A stretch of DNA of 64,000 nt from Leguminivora glycinivorella (GCF_023078275.1 NC_062990.1:13035549-13099548), one strand, 5' to 3'; numbered from the stretch's first letter, positions 23,401 to 38,400 are shown. Program-made: numbers and translations. Notes: generated by a model not told the origin, from the letters alone.

Positions 23401-26400
23401 ACCCGTTATGCAGAAGAATGGGAGAAACAGATATAATGTTTGCCGACCAACCTGGCAGCGAATCCATAGTAGAATCTCCTCAGATAAGAAATAGCAACTG
23501 CGAATGTGGTCTATGCCCGAAACCGGAACTTAGAGACAACAACACTTTGAGCGATTTACAAAGATCCGTCGCGTCTAAATGCTCTTGCGACGCTTGTAAT
23601 TCTAATGCTGACATCTTAAGCTATTACAGAAACTGCTCAAATCAGAATTCTGACTCTGGTATAGTTTATTGTGAAACCTGTAAGAAGCAAAAGATTTCTA
23701 TATCAAATTTTAAAGCTTTACAAATAGCGAACAGACTTCAAATAGCGGATAAAGTTGAAAACGGTTCGACGTCAGACGATGACTTATGTCGGAAAATCGA
23801 TATAAGCATGACGAATGACACTCACCCAAGTAACATTTTAGTGCTATAATTTTGGTTTTCGACGCCAAAAGCTACTATAGATGTCGTATAAAGGTTTTCG
23901 GCGTGACCGCTTGTCGTATAAAAGCCTCCAGTAACACCTTTTAGCTCTATAAGCTTATACCGCTAAAAGGTGTTATTAGGAAGTGATGTAAACGTTTATA
24001 TCACCATTTTATAGAGCCGCTATAGGCCTGGTCTATAACAGGATCAAATATGACTACTATAGATCTATATTATTGTATAATAGTGTTAGGAATCACTGCT
24101 ATGCAATCAATTTGCGCTATTAAGGTTCCCGACAAGCCGCTATTAGTTGTTGCGTTATACAGCTAAAAGATGTTATTAGGAAGTGATGTAAACGTTTATA
24201 TCACCATTTTATAGAGCCGCTATAGGCCTGGTCTATAACAGGATCAAATATGACTACTATAGAACAATATTATTATATAATGGTGTTAGAAATCACTGTT
24301 ATGCAATCAATTTGCGCTATTAAGGTTCCCGACAAGCCGCTATAGTTGTTGCGTTATACAGCTAAAAGGTGTTATTAGGAAGTGATGTAAACGTTTATAT
24401 CACCATTTTATAGAGCCGCTATAGGCCTGGTCTATAACAGGATCAAATATGACTACTATATAACAATATTATTATATAATGGTGTTAGAAATCACTGTTA
24501 TGCAATCAATTTGCGCTATTAAGGTTCCCGACAAGCCGCTATAGTTGTTGCGTTATACAGCTAAAAGGTGTTATTAGGAAGTGATGTAAACGTTTATATC
24601 ACCATTTTATAGAGCCGCTATAGGCCTGGTGTATAACAGGATCAAATATGACTACTATAGAACAATATTATTATATAATGGTGTTAGAAATCACTGTTAT
24701 GCAATCAATTTACGCTATTAAGGTTCCCGACAAGCCGCTATAGTTGTTGTGTTATACAGCTAAAAGGTGTTATTAGGAAGTGATGTAAACGTTTATATCA
24801 CCATTTTATAGAGCCGCTATAGGCCTGGTCTATAACAGGATCAAATAACCTACTAAAGAACAATATTATTGTATAATAGTGTTAGGAATCACTGTTATGC
24901 TATCAATTTGCGCTATTAAGGTTCCCAACAAGCCGCTTATAGTATTTTTAGTAGTCGTATTTTAACAGAAATTAAAACCTAACTATACCACTATTTTGGG
25001 ATATAGTGGCTTTGGAAAACACTGCTACAGTATTTAACACTGTAGTAGTGATATGAATACCATTATAGAGCTATTTTGCTGTATAATGAAGTTTTCAGGA
25101 TACGTTTATATAGCTTTGAAAAGCGTTAATAGTCGTTTTCTAATGCCTTTTATATCTCATCGCCGTATACGTCACAATTACTCTTTTATATCACAGAACT
25201 GTAGAATAATGGTTTCGGTATCTCTTTTAAAACACAATAGCGTTATAGCTGAGTTTACTATATGTTTTATAAAAAAAAACTGTTTAGAAGATCTTTCTAT
25301 AGTAAAACATTGAAAACAAGTATTGTTTTCTATATAAAGAACTTATAAGTTAAACTGGATCATAGTTAAAGTCTCATGCAACCCTAATTGAATCCACAAT
25401 GGCGGGCTTATGGCAGTGAATGCGTATGATAAGTGACATAGTCGAACTATAAAAGCGTATGTTTTACTTCTTGGATCCATAGTAGAAACTATGGTGCCAA
25501 TAATTTTATTGTATTAAATTATATTTATTTATTTTATTCAAAACAGGTATAAATCGAGGGCGCACTTAAAATACTCCATTAAACTAATATTCTTTTAACG
25601 GTAAAATTTCCATCGCATACCTTTTTGCAGTAATGATGGAATTATACGAAATCCAAATTATTTTGATTGACACTAAACTTCACAAGTTCACACGCCACTT
25701 TTCATAAAGTTCCTCGTTTAGAACAGTTTTTGTTAAATATTACACACATTAAATTATTTTAGAAATTTCATTCATTCGCATTAAAAGGGACGGCAACTGC
25801 TATTACAGAACAAAAAACCTGTATAACGGAATCTCAAATGCTACTATAGCATAAATTGATACTATAATAGCGTTACTGTGTCCTCTATGTCAACAAATTA
25901 GCACAATAGTCATCATCACATCACCATTATAGACCTTAAACGTCACGGATGATACTGCTATAGCCCTATTATATCACTAAATGGCTGCATAATTGCGCCA
26001 AATCGGCTCTACAGTACCAATATAGACTATTTATAGGACCATTTAATGTGATTTAATTTGGTGCTCTCGACCACTATAGGACCAGAAATTGTTACTTGGG
26101 TCTCCAATAGAGAGAGTACGTCGTAAATGTCGCATCGAACCGATAGATCGCGCCACCGTTCGTCGTAAGTCGCTCCGGCGTCACACCGCCGCGATGTCGG
26201 TAGTCCCGTTTTCCCCAACCTGCAACAGAAGGCTCCGCGAAAAATCATCGTGTGTAACTCGGGGAGTTTGAATATTACTAACTCGAATATTTAAATCACT
26301 TCGGGAAGCCGTCGCGATTTAACTTACCCTCGTTAGTAATATTCAAGTTCCTCCCTTTGTCGACAATGTACTATTGATTGTCGCCCGGCTCTCAGACGAA

Positions 26401-29400
26401 GGATACTATAGACTCGACGTAAGCGTACACCCGGAAGGGACAGATATAGAATAATGGAGCGAATTTAAGAAGTATTTTAAAAATGGCTGACAGTTTACCA
26501 TAAACAACCTACGTAATTTATGCGGATAATAAGCTCGACAAGTCACGTACTTATTCGTTTGCCACAAACTCGTTTATGGCAGCGGCGGAAACAAAAAATA
26601 ACATTTTGCTCTCTGTCACTCTTATTATAATTTGTATGTGACCATCTCGTTCGGTAGTGGTATGTTATTTGGCTGTCCAGTCTATAGTATCCTTTGTTTA
26701 AGGCCCGGCCAATCTCAATGGTCCTCCAATCCTTGTATTTTATGACGAAGCTACGTTTACAATGTCAGGTGTGGAGAGGCCGCCCGTGCCGCCGCGCCGG
26801 GCGCGCGCGCGCCGCGCGCACACGCCGCCGCGCCCCGCGCCCAACGGCCTGCCGCCCACGCCTAAAGTGCACATGGGCGCTTGCTTCTCCAAGGTAACCT
26901 TACTTTTGCAAACTCCTAACACCCGTAGCCACTCACATGCTTCCGACCTACGATCTTACACGCCTCTGTTGAGGCTAGTTTCCTATACTTAAAATAAAAT
27001 ATTTTATGCAGTGCACAAAATGAAGCGCTACATAATTAGAAGAAAAATATGGACAGTAGTTATATTTAATAAGTCAAAGAAAAAGATATAAAGTAAATGA
27101 ATTGACCGTGACGTCCCTCCTCAGTATTTCATAGTAATTCCATATTAACAAATCGTTTTGACAATTCATAAAAAGAAACTGATTTGACTAACTAGTCTAT
27201 TCATTTTATATTGAAACAATTTAGAGCTCCTTTTATCATTTATGAAAATCCAAATCACGAGAGTAGTTATAATCACGATTCTACTAGCACCATGTAGTAT
27301 GAAAATTGTATACTAAAATATAATGGATCTCCTCGAACGTCTAGTCCCGTAGTCGTCACAAACCAGGCTTAAGTAAGGTTTTCCCCAAACTTATCTTCGT
27401 AGAATCGGCTCTAGGTGATCAAAAATCGGTCGTTTGTATGAAGACACTTCGTCGCTGAACGCATCCGTACGCAAGTCCATACTAATGAGCAGGGCTCGGA
27501 TACCGGTTAAATTTTCAAACCGTTATCTTGTACTAGCGGCAAAACCTTTAAATTTCGTTTTCGCTCGAAAAACCGCTATTTTTAAACCGGTTTTTAGGGG
27601 AACGTTGTCATAAAGGTTTCGTTCGATTAACAGGTTTGGAACAAAATAAACCGGTTTATTCCACAGCATAATAGGTAATACTGTTCTAACCAAACAAACA
27701 AGTCGCTGCGTGAACGTAGGTTTTTACGCGGCGCCGGCGCGTCTCGCCGCTCGTCGAATAAACCGGTTTTTATTCGGTTAAAATAAAGTTCTCATAACTC
27801 ATAACGTTCGCGTTCTTTACAAAGTTCGGAGTAAAATCGAAATAAACCGGTTATAACCGGTAAAAAATAAACCGGTTACTTACGAGCGATTTTGGTCGGC
27901 GTCAGCCGATTCGGTGTCGATATGTTTAGAGAGACCCTAACAGGGGTTAAAACAAATTATAGATTCGCCACTTTATCCAACAATACAATTTTATTTTAAG
28001 TTTTTTTGAATTACAGGTATTCAACGGTTGTCCGCTTCGGATAAACTGCACTGCGTCATGGATCAACCCGGACACTAGAGACCAACACATACTCATCGGT
28101 AAGTGTATTAGTCGACAAAATATTATTTGCAACATGTTAATAGTAGCTTTTAACGCATTCACTACCACCACAACGCATATACGCGTTTTCGTTACTTTTA
28201 CCATAGACTAACGGCTCAGCCACGACATTGGTCTAAGCGCGACAGCGGCGAGCGGCGGCCATACATTGAAGCGAGACACAGCAATGGGACTTTTCATTCG
28301 CACGTATGACTGCCGCTCGCCGCTGCCGCGCTTAGACCAATGTCGTGGCTGGGCCGTAATGTATAAGAAGATCATACCATCCCATACATTAATATGCGAC
28401 CGCCTAAGAACGCGCATACACTACACCACAGATGGCGCCACAAAAAAAAATGCCTTATTGCCATCGATTATTTGTAGATTGACGTTAAGTGTCACTTTCG
28501 AGCCATTAATCTACGTCAAATGTGACACTTAACGCCATCTACAAGTATAATCGAAAGCTACATTTTTTTGTAGCGCCATCTATGTGTGGTGTAGTGTATG
28601 TGCGTTCTTAGGCGGTCGCATTTTAATGTATGGAATGGTATGATCTTATATTTAATCTATGCTTTCACCCAGTGCCTTCAAGCCTTCGACGCACAGACGC
28701 GTTCAATCAATCAATCAATCAATCAATCAATTCTTTATTTTGTTAAACATAGGTTACAGAAAAGGTGATAAATACATTAAGCAGCGCTATTCTATGTTCA
28801 TAGTATTTAGTGACTTTCATCCAGTGCCTTCGACGCATATACGAGTTCTGCATTCTGTATGTATTAGTATGAACTCGCATGTGCTTTTGAGTCGCACAAC
28901 AAAGTGGCACCTGGCGAATGGCCAGGAAAAAAAGGTGGCAGTGACCTTATGTAAATAAGAATTATGAACTCACAAAAAGGCTTCAATTTAAAATCTACAT
29001 AAACGATTCTCGGATAATTCTCGTTCCGTAGATCTGATACTTACAAATGTATAAAATAAATGGCAATGCGACCGGTTTGGCCTAGTTGGTAGTGATCCTG
29101 CCTGCTACGCCGCGGTCCTGGGTTCGAATCCCGGTAAGGGCATTTGTTTGTGTGATGAGCACAGACATTTGTTCCTGAGTCATGGATGTTTTCTATGTAT
29201 ATAAGTATTTGTATATTATGTATATCATTGTCTGAGTACCCACAGCCGTACTTACCGTGGGGCTCAGTCAATCTGTAAGGATGTCCTTATAATATTTATT
29301 TATTTATTTGTCATGTCTTACAGGTGCGGAGGAAGGCATATACACACTGAACCTCAACGAACTTCACGAAACCGCGATGGATCAGCTGTGTCCGCGACGA

Positions 29401-32400
29401 ACAATATGGCTACACGTCATACAAGACGTACTAATGTCGCTGTCAGGTAAATATCTATTTAAACAGGTAGTCAATCAGATTTTAATCCTTCCCAATCAGG
29501 AAGCAAACTGACTATTTTTTTTATACGACGTCGGTGGCAAAGAAGAATACGGTCCGCCTGGTGGAAAGCGGTCATCGTAACCTATGGACGCCTGGAACTC
29601 AAGGAGTGTCACATGCGCGTTGCCAACCCATTAAAAACTTGTGCTGTGCCCTACCACACAAAGCGGAATACCATTCGCTATGCCCTTCCTCCTACAAACA
29701 ATCTTCATTCATTTAACCCTTAAATGCATAGTGATGTATATATGCATCATGCATTTTTGACTATTGACACGTAGAGATGGGCCGAATATTCGGTAAATAT
29801 TCGGTATTCGGCATATTCGGCAAGTTTTTCAATGTTCGTATTCGCCCGAATAGTTCGGTTACATTGCCGAATATTTACCGAATAAATAAAGTAAATAAAT
29901 AGCGCAACTTGTTTCGTAATTCATGGGATAATAACATCCTATTTCAGGATTCTAAGGACCAAAGGGGGTTAAAAATGGGACTACCTCTACATTCCTAATG
30001 ACGTTTGTTCGAAAATCACTTGGCCTAACTCATTTGGCCGAATTATGAAATGCCTAACGCTCTTTTGGCCTAACGACCATTTGGCATAATTTAAATTTTG
30101 CCCCAAAAATGACATTACTCAGAACCGATTCGCTGTTAGAAAGGTAGGTTTAGGTTAGGTTAGAACTGTGACCTCACACAAATCCGAATCGCTTCTAAAA
30201 AAGTGGGTTTTAACGGCGTTAGGCGAAACAATATTAGGACATTTAAATTAGGCCAAATGATCATTATGCCAAAAAATATTAGGCGATCTAAAAATCGAAG
30301 AAAAAACTTTAGGAATATAGATATACATCCGTTAAAAATGCGTAAAATATAAGTACCTACAATAATAGGGAGCAAAAGGCAACAGGAGCAACAAAAGGGA
30401 GTGTACAAGTTTCTAATAGGGTGGCAACGCGCTTGTGACACTGTTTGAGTTGCAGGCGTCCATAGGTTACGGTGACCGCTTTACATCAGGCGGGCCGTAT
30501 GCTTGTTTGCCACCGACGTAGTATAAAAAAAAATAATGTAAAAAAGTAAAAATAAGGTAGCTTAAGAAACAAAAATCGAAATGTTCTTATGCACTAAATT
30601 ATAGGAACATTAAGAGCCATAGTTAGTACCCATTACCAACCATTGAAAAGGTTTTTAACTCTAAGCCAGGTATTAAATATAGTGGAACCGAATATTCGGC
30701 CGAATGTTCGGTTCGGTAACAGCTGAACCGAATGTTCGGCCGAATATTCGTATTCGGCCCATCTCTAATTGACAGCAAGTCAAAATTCAAATTCGAATAA
30801 ATCTTTGTCAAGGTCATGCATTTAAGGGTTAAAATCGAATTTTCTAAGACCACAGAACGGAATCTGGCAGCTACCCTCACTGACTCATTATTAAAATCAA
30901 AGACCTATATAACTTCGTAAAGACCGATAAAGTCTAAGAAAAAAACGTACCCCAAAACCATACAGATAAAGGTACGGTGAGCTAGATGGCGATACACCTT
31001 TGGGGTACGCTCGGCTAGATGGCGCTAATATTAATATTTGACATTTTAAAACATATCAAGCTAAGAATATGGGCCAAATTGTCAAAACTGAGGTTCAAAA
31101 GATTTAAGCTTGTGTCGAGAGATGGCAGTCTATGCACTGTGATTACACATTTTACTTTGACAGTCATTCTCTATAATACTCGATCCTCTTTGTTAAAATA
31201 CAACCTGTATAATCTACTTCCTCCCAAATTCGAATCTTGAGGACATTTACTTCAGTTACAGACACTGCACATTTTAGTGTAAGGTACAGCGGGGCCAATC
31301 TTGACTTGGGTAACTGGTCCATTTTTTCCATGTTTTACAATGTTTGCATTATAAAAGAGTGTCCACCGTTTATATATGGTAGGCGTGTTCACTCTAAAGT
31401 TATTTTAGTTATTCGTTTTTTTTCTTCATGTATAATTTTTTTAGATGTACTTTGACACTTAGAGACTCTATACATCTCTAACATCTCTTATTAATAATCA
31501 TAATAGCTTTGTACTTTGTATAATTTCTTGTGTTATTTTTTTTTTTTATGAATACTTTTGCTTATTAAATTGTATCTTGTTTTTTTTTAATGCATGTTAA
31601 TTATAAGATGTAATGTTTTGAAAAGAACTTACTATGCAAATGGGCACATGACGTAGGTCTTGCAATAAACATAAAAAAAACTAAAATTATCCACATAAGA
31701 TCACCATACACTAAAGAAATACGAGTCCCTAAAATCATAGCACATACACACGACTGCTTACATAACCCTAATAATAACTGTAAATGTGAAAAACTCGAAC
31801 TAGTCAAACAACACACATACTTAGGCCTAATTATAGATAATAATTTCAACTGGGGGCCACACATAGATCACGTGTGTTCAAAACTTAGGTCCATTTTGGC
31901 CAATTTAACCTTGCTTAAATATAAACTTCCATACAACATATTACGAATGCTTTACCTATCACTCGCTGACTCAACTATATGTTATGGTATCACAAGCTAT
32001 GGCCGGACTTATAAAACGTACATGGAACAAATCTACAATCTACAATCAACAATCTTAAAAACAATTGTACCGAATAAAATCAAAGAAAAGTATAAAAATG
32101 ATAGAAAGGGTTTATTCAAACATTGTAATGTCATTAACGTTTTTAACCGCTTTTGTTTGTCCTTAATTACAGAAGCTTGTGATACCATACCTTCGCTAGA
32201 TAAAAAGACTCGTTCCAATAATCTACGTTCCCTAGACTACCTACCCGCATATCCTATTCCAAAAAGTAGCAATGTATACGGTAAAAGAGTAACAGACTTT
32301 CTGCTCCCATTTATATTAAATACCTTACCTAGCAATATATTAAATGAGTTAACCAACACTACTGAAAACAGCAACAAATGTATAACTGCAATAAAAAAAT

Positions 32401-35400
32401 ACTATTTAAGTCTAGATAAATGCACATACCTATAGAAACAGATATAAGTATAATAAGTGTTTAGACTTATATTGACCAGGATATGGACCGTGATTACTTT
32501 ATTGATTTCTATGTCTAATGAAAATAACTGTGAATCATTCAAAACTCTTAAATGTGTTTAGTATAGATTATTATAGGTTTATCATGCACCTGTAAGAGCC
32601 GTCATTGTAAATTGATCCTTATACATAACACTTAAGACCGTCTTTAAATAAATTAACAACAGTGAAGAATACAATGACGGCTTCAACAGGAAAATAACGT
32701 AACTACCTAACAATTGTTTTAAGTTTTAAGCAAACGCGGATCGGACCGCGCGATCTCGCCAACTATTACATAAACCCCAGAGGTTTACAATAGTGGCACT
32801 TTTGTAAATGTAATTTAAGTAAACCTTACAGTAAATAAATAAATTAAAAAAAAAAAAAAAAGTGGCCCGCCGAGTTTCTTGCCGGTCCCATAGTGGATAC
32901 CCTCCTCCAACTGAGGGGGGACTGAAATCTTCTCGAGGCTGAGGCGTAGGGTTAGAGCCGGCGTAGTTTTATTTGACGTTCATAAGCGCATTGTAATATG
33001 CCTACTTGGAAAATAAATATTTCATTTCATTTCATTTCATTTCAGTGGATACGTGTAGAACTCGACATCATAGTGGAAATTAAAATTAGTTACAATGGCC
33101 CCCAGTCGATATTTGCTCCGCTGTACCTTATGCCACTTTGTATATGTACAGCTAGGTGTTGTTTTAAACTATTTTTATATTTTGGTTTACAGGAAAAACG
33201 CCATCTCTATACCGGCACGAATTGCTAGCTCTAATTGGTGCGCGCGGCAACAAATCTCTACGAGTGTTACCACCTCGTCTTCTTCCAAGACGGTTTTCGC
33301 TCACCACGCGCGTTCCCGATACTAGAGGTATATTCAAAATATTTATTTTTTATTTTCTATCTATCTGTCTATAGCAGCCTTTAAAGCGCCCGTCTTCGGA
33401 CATACGGACACAGGCCTCCTCTCCATTCCTCCACGCTTGTCGGTCCATTGCCATCCGGATCCAGTTAACGCCAGCTAGTTGGTAGATGTCATCTCTCCAT
33501 CTAAGGGGCGGCTTGCCGCGACCGCGGGTGTTAGTGCGTTTTCACATTATCCGATCCGATATCGGATGCCGGACCAATATCCCATACATTACAAGCGCCA
33601 TTTTGGATTTTTTCTATTGAAATCCTTCCGACATCCGATATCGGATTGGATAATGTGAAAACGGCCTTAGCGGGCTTAAATACCATAGTTTGTCTCGCCC
33701 AGCGACTAGATGGTTAATGCCCAGCCCATCTCCACTTCCTGTGTCCAATTTCCTCCACCACGTCTTATTATTATTTATTATAAACTAGCTTTTGCCCGCT
33801 GCTTCGCTCGCGTTAAATTCGAATATTGCGGAATTTTCCATTCTAACTTCCATCCTCCATTTTTAGGGAAGTACTACTTGTTACTCTACCCCTTTTTAGG
33901 GTTCTGTAGTCAGTCAACTAGGAACCCTTATAGTTTCGCCATGTCTGTCTTTCCGTCCGTCCGTCCGTCCGTCCGCGGATAATCTCAGTGACCGTTAGCA
34001 CTAGAAAGCTGAAATTTGGTACAATCACGCCGCGACAAAGTGGTAAAATATAAAATCGAAAAAAAAAGTTTTATTAGGGTACACCCCCCCCCCTGCACGT
34101 AAAGTGGGTAATGTTTTTTTTTTTCATTTCAACCCTTACGTGTGATATATTGTTGGATAGGTATGTAAAAATTAATAGGGGTTTAATGATTTTTTTGACA
34201 TTGTTAATGATTTCGGAAATAATCGCTCCAAAAGTTTAAAACAATATGTGGCTCTCTAACTTTTAACTTTAAACCATAAGTTCATATTGAAAAAATATGA
34301 AAAAAATCACAAAAGTAGAACTTTATAAAGAGATTCTAGGAAAAATGTTTTGAACTTGATAGGTTGAATAGTTTTTGAGAAAAATACGGGAAACTACGGA
34401 ATCCTACACTGAGCATGGCCCGACACGCTCTTGGCCGATTTTTTTACATAGTATTGAATATATTTATTTCAGGTTGTATCCGCTGTGCCGTGGCCCGTAA
34501 CCCGTACAACGGATATAAATACCTCTGCGGGGCGACTCCCCACGGTCTCTTCTTGATGCAATGGTACGATCCGCTGCACAAGTTCATGCTGCTCAAGGTA
34601 AGACAGTAATTATATCTATTTCTTACTTGTATATTCGATCGTGTTTTAAAATTAATATCAATCTTTAAAAATGCCAAATACTTCCTAAGAACGTGTAAAT
34701 CCAAATGAGACAAGTCGAACATTATTCGATGTCCCGATCGGCATACTCACAGATAATTTACAACATTGAGACTAAATATGATGTTTAAAATTATCTCTAT
34801 CAGTAGTAGGAATTCAAACACATCACTTCACATAATATATAGAGTCTGTTCGGAAAGAAAAGAGTCGTGGAAATCGTGGAATGTATTGGATTCCATACAT
34901 TTCACGACTGTTCTAGGTCATCAGACACCAAGCAGTTTGTAAAGGAGGTTTCCACTAAACTTATCTGGGTGTCTGGTGACCTACGCACGGCCAATTTCCT
35001 TGCACAACGACTGAGCCTAGCCATACAGCGAGGAAACGCGGCAAGCGTCCTGGGGACGATGCCCCGGGCAAACGTAGAATTAATATAAGCTGTATTCTGA
35101 TATGTATTCCACGAGTACAACAGACTCTAAAACATTAATTTAATATTGTTAATGACTGTTTTCAGAACATAGACTGCGTGCTTCCAACCCCTCTCCTGGT
35201 GTTTGAGCTGATCATAACTCCAGAATTGGAGTCTCCGTTAGTATGCGTGGGCGCCACCCGCCGCCCGCTCCGATTATGCCTGTTAAACATTAACTCAGGT
35301 ACATGCTTTATTAGTTTTATTACCTTTTCTGTCCTCCAACCGGAAAGCGTCAAATTTCAGACGTCTGCGCTAAACGAAGTTACCGCATCTCGGCTTCGTC

Positions 35401-38400
35401 GAATAGAACAGAAAAATAGTATACAAACCTTATTTTTGTTAATAAATAAAATAAGAAAGCCTCAAATCTCATATTTTTTAACCTCGGTTCCGCTTCGACT
35501 GACAGTGACAACTACATGTTATCAGAGACATTTCTTACTTCACTGCACTTTGCACAATGCCAATCAGATCCATCTTTTTTAGGGTTCCGTAGTCAACTAG
35601 GAACCCTTATAGTTTCGCCATGTCTGTCTGTCCGTCCGTCCGTCCGCGGATAATCTCAGTAACCGTTAGCACTAGAAAGCTGAAATTTGGTACCAATATG
35701 TATATTAATCACGCCGACAAAGTGCAAAAATAAAAAATGTTTTATTTTTTATTTTTATTAGGGTACGGCCCTACATGTAAAGTGGGGGCTGATATTTTTT
35801 TTCATTCCAACCCCAACGTGTGATATATTTTTGGATAGGTATTTAAAAATGAATAGGGGTTTACTAAGATCGTTTTTTGATAATATTAATATTTTCAGAA
35901 ATAATCGCTCCTAAAGGAAAAAGAAGTGCGTCCCCCCCTCTAACTTTTGAACCATATGTTTAAAAAATATGAAAAAATCACAAAAGTAGAACTTTATAAA
36001 GACTTTCTAGAAAAATTGTTTTGAACTTGATAGGTTCAGTAGTTTTTGAGAAAAATACGGAAAACTACGGAACCCTACACTGAGCGTGGCCCGACACGCT
36101 CTTGGCCGGTTTTTGCAGTAGTCAGTTTAGCCTTTCTGCTAAGAGATGGCGTTGCTATCGCAAAAAATGTAAAATAAGTCGTGATTTTTTAAATTGCTAA
36201 AACTATTATTAATAGCATTTTATTTTGGTTATATTTTAGTTTTTAATATTAATATGCATTTAAATGTTTTCTAGGTGCAACCTGGTTCCATTCGGACGAG
36301 CTGAATATCTGCGGCGGCAGCAACACGGTCGTACCGCGCGGGGAGAGACTGCACACACTACGGGCTGTCCACCAGATTGATAAGGACACGGTAAATATAA
36401 GTTCAAAATATTATGTTATAAAGCGCTGGTAGCCTAGCGGTAAGTACGTGCGACTTTCGTTCCGGAGGTCGCGGGTTCGAACCCCGGCTCGCACCAATGA
36501 GTTTTTCGGAATTTACGTGTGAAATTCTTAGCCCGTGTGGTGACGGGTTAAGAATTTCACCACCCCCTTTCTTCCCGTGGGTGTCGTAAAACGCGACTGT
36601 GGGATATGGGTTTAATTGTGGCGTGGGCGACAGGCTGGCAACCTGTCATTGCAATGTCACGGTTTCGTTTTCTATCAACCCCTTATTTGCCAAGAGTGGC
36701 ACTGATACTTTAGTAGTTTCATGTGCTCTGCATACCCCTTCATGGGATACAGGCGTGATTGTATGTATGTATGTGCGAAATGTCATTTGATTTTTGCCAG
36801 TCGCTTTTCGGTGAAGGAAAACATCGTGAGGAAACCGGACTAATTCCAATAAGGTCTAGTTTACCCTTTGGGTTGGAAGGTCAGATGGCAGTCGCTTTCG
36901 TAAAAACTAGTGCCTACGCCAAATCTTGGGATTAGTTGTCAAAGCGGACCCCAAGCTCCCATGAGCCGTGGCAAATGCTGGGAGAGCGAAAGAGGATATT
37001 ATGTTCTAAAGAACATTCTAACACCTGATAAAAATACGGTTATAACATCTACATCTTATCAGATTCAGATTCAGATTCAGATTCATTTATTTCTCAATAA
37101 GTATTACATGTTTTTATTACAAACGAATATAAAAATGAATACATATTAAGATCGTCAGAAATATAGAGTTATTAAATATTAGATAATTAACAAGATTATT
37201 ATTATTAATACATACAATAGACATCATTTATTTTCAATTACAATATAATCAATGTGACATAATTTAAGCATTTTTGCAGTGGCATTAGTATTCATTATTT
37301 AAGTATTCCTTTATGCTGTACAATGTTTTATCTAGTAGCAATTTCTTTACTTGGCGACTGAAAGTGTTGACATTAGTTTCGGCTTTAGTTCGTTTTGGTA
37401 GCTTATTATATAATTTCTGAGCCATTATCTTAGGACATTTTTTTGTAATATTTAATCTACATTTTACTGGTCTCAGATCATCTGGATATCTTGTTGGGCG
37501 TGCACTTATATCCTTAGTACATACAAATTCACTTTGGTTTCTTCTCACATATAATAATACCTCATAGATATATATTGATACGGATGTCAGAATTCCTAGA
37601 TTTTTAAAGTGGTCCCTACAACTATCTCTATATCAACGTCTCAAGTGGTTGATTAATTATTTTACTAAACATTTTTACATCCGTTGTAATAATTTCGTCC
37701 ACTACTAGCGCCATCTAACATCGAAAAGGAAAAAGTACTATCGACGAAAGGTCTGGCCATGATGATTATCAATTCGTAACAGTATTTTCTAACACATACA
37801 TACAAATCAGCCTTGAGAATGTAAGGAAAGGTTGTGGTACATAGTTTTAATCTTTTGGCTGAAAAATGTCGGGCCCGTCGGGCCGAACTAGCAAATGTGA
37901 ACACATTAAATGTCAGTACTAATGTTTAATTGAGATGTTCACGAAATGCCGCCTTTTTAAATGCCTACAAAATTTTAACAAAGAGACCAGCCGCAAGTGC
38001 GCAGCGTCGGATGATAGGGTTTCCTATGGATTAAAACGAATTAATTACTCAGATAAATTTTTATACTATTATATTTAAGTCTTGGGTACTTTCTAGGTAT
38101 ATATACAGTATTTTGGTTTAAGTTCCAACATCACAAGCGTTATTGAATTTTTTCGTGGGACTTAAATCAATAGTAGATCTGTGTAAGAATACTAAGAATG
38201 TCCTATGGTACATATTTTATTCATGATGTCTATTTAACTTAGCACTGTGAGCCCACACGTGGACATCGCATATATGAACCTTAAAAAAAACTCGCGACGT
38301 AAAATAACAATAGAAAGTGCGAACGTGCGTTCCGTGAGAACGCGCGCCACCCCTGATTAGGCCGCGAACTCGCGGCCGCCAGCATGTACTTGTAGCACGG

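Noticed and set aside
23223..23849. A separate 208-residue gene starting at the ATG in exon 9
   Set aside because: A good acceptor lies 13 nt upstream in the right phase for hppy exon 8, and a donor near the end fits exon 10. The exon model explains it better than a free-standing gene.
23963..24945. CRISPR-like array
   Set aside because: The 199-bp units are contiguous without unique spacers, and the context is a eukaryotic intron.
26740..26992. Overlapping ORFs on both strands around exon 10
   Set aside because: They are shadows of the GC-rich exon; only the + frame ending in PKVHMGACFSK has homology.
29070..29145. tRNA gene in the family-A SINE head
   Set aside because: No paired acceptor stem, followed by a shared tRNA-unrelated body; three copies in the window.
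36424..36497. tRNA gene (CCA-like end, box A and box B present)
   Set aside because: The acceptor-stem halves do not pair, and the sequence continues into a SINE body found in another copy.
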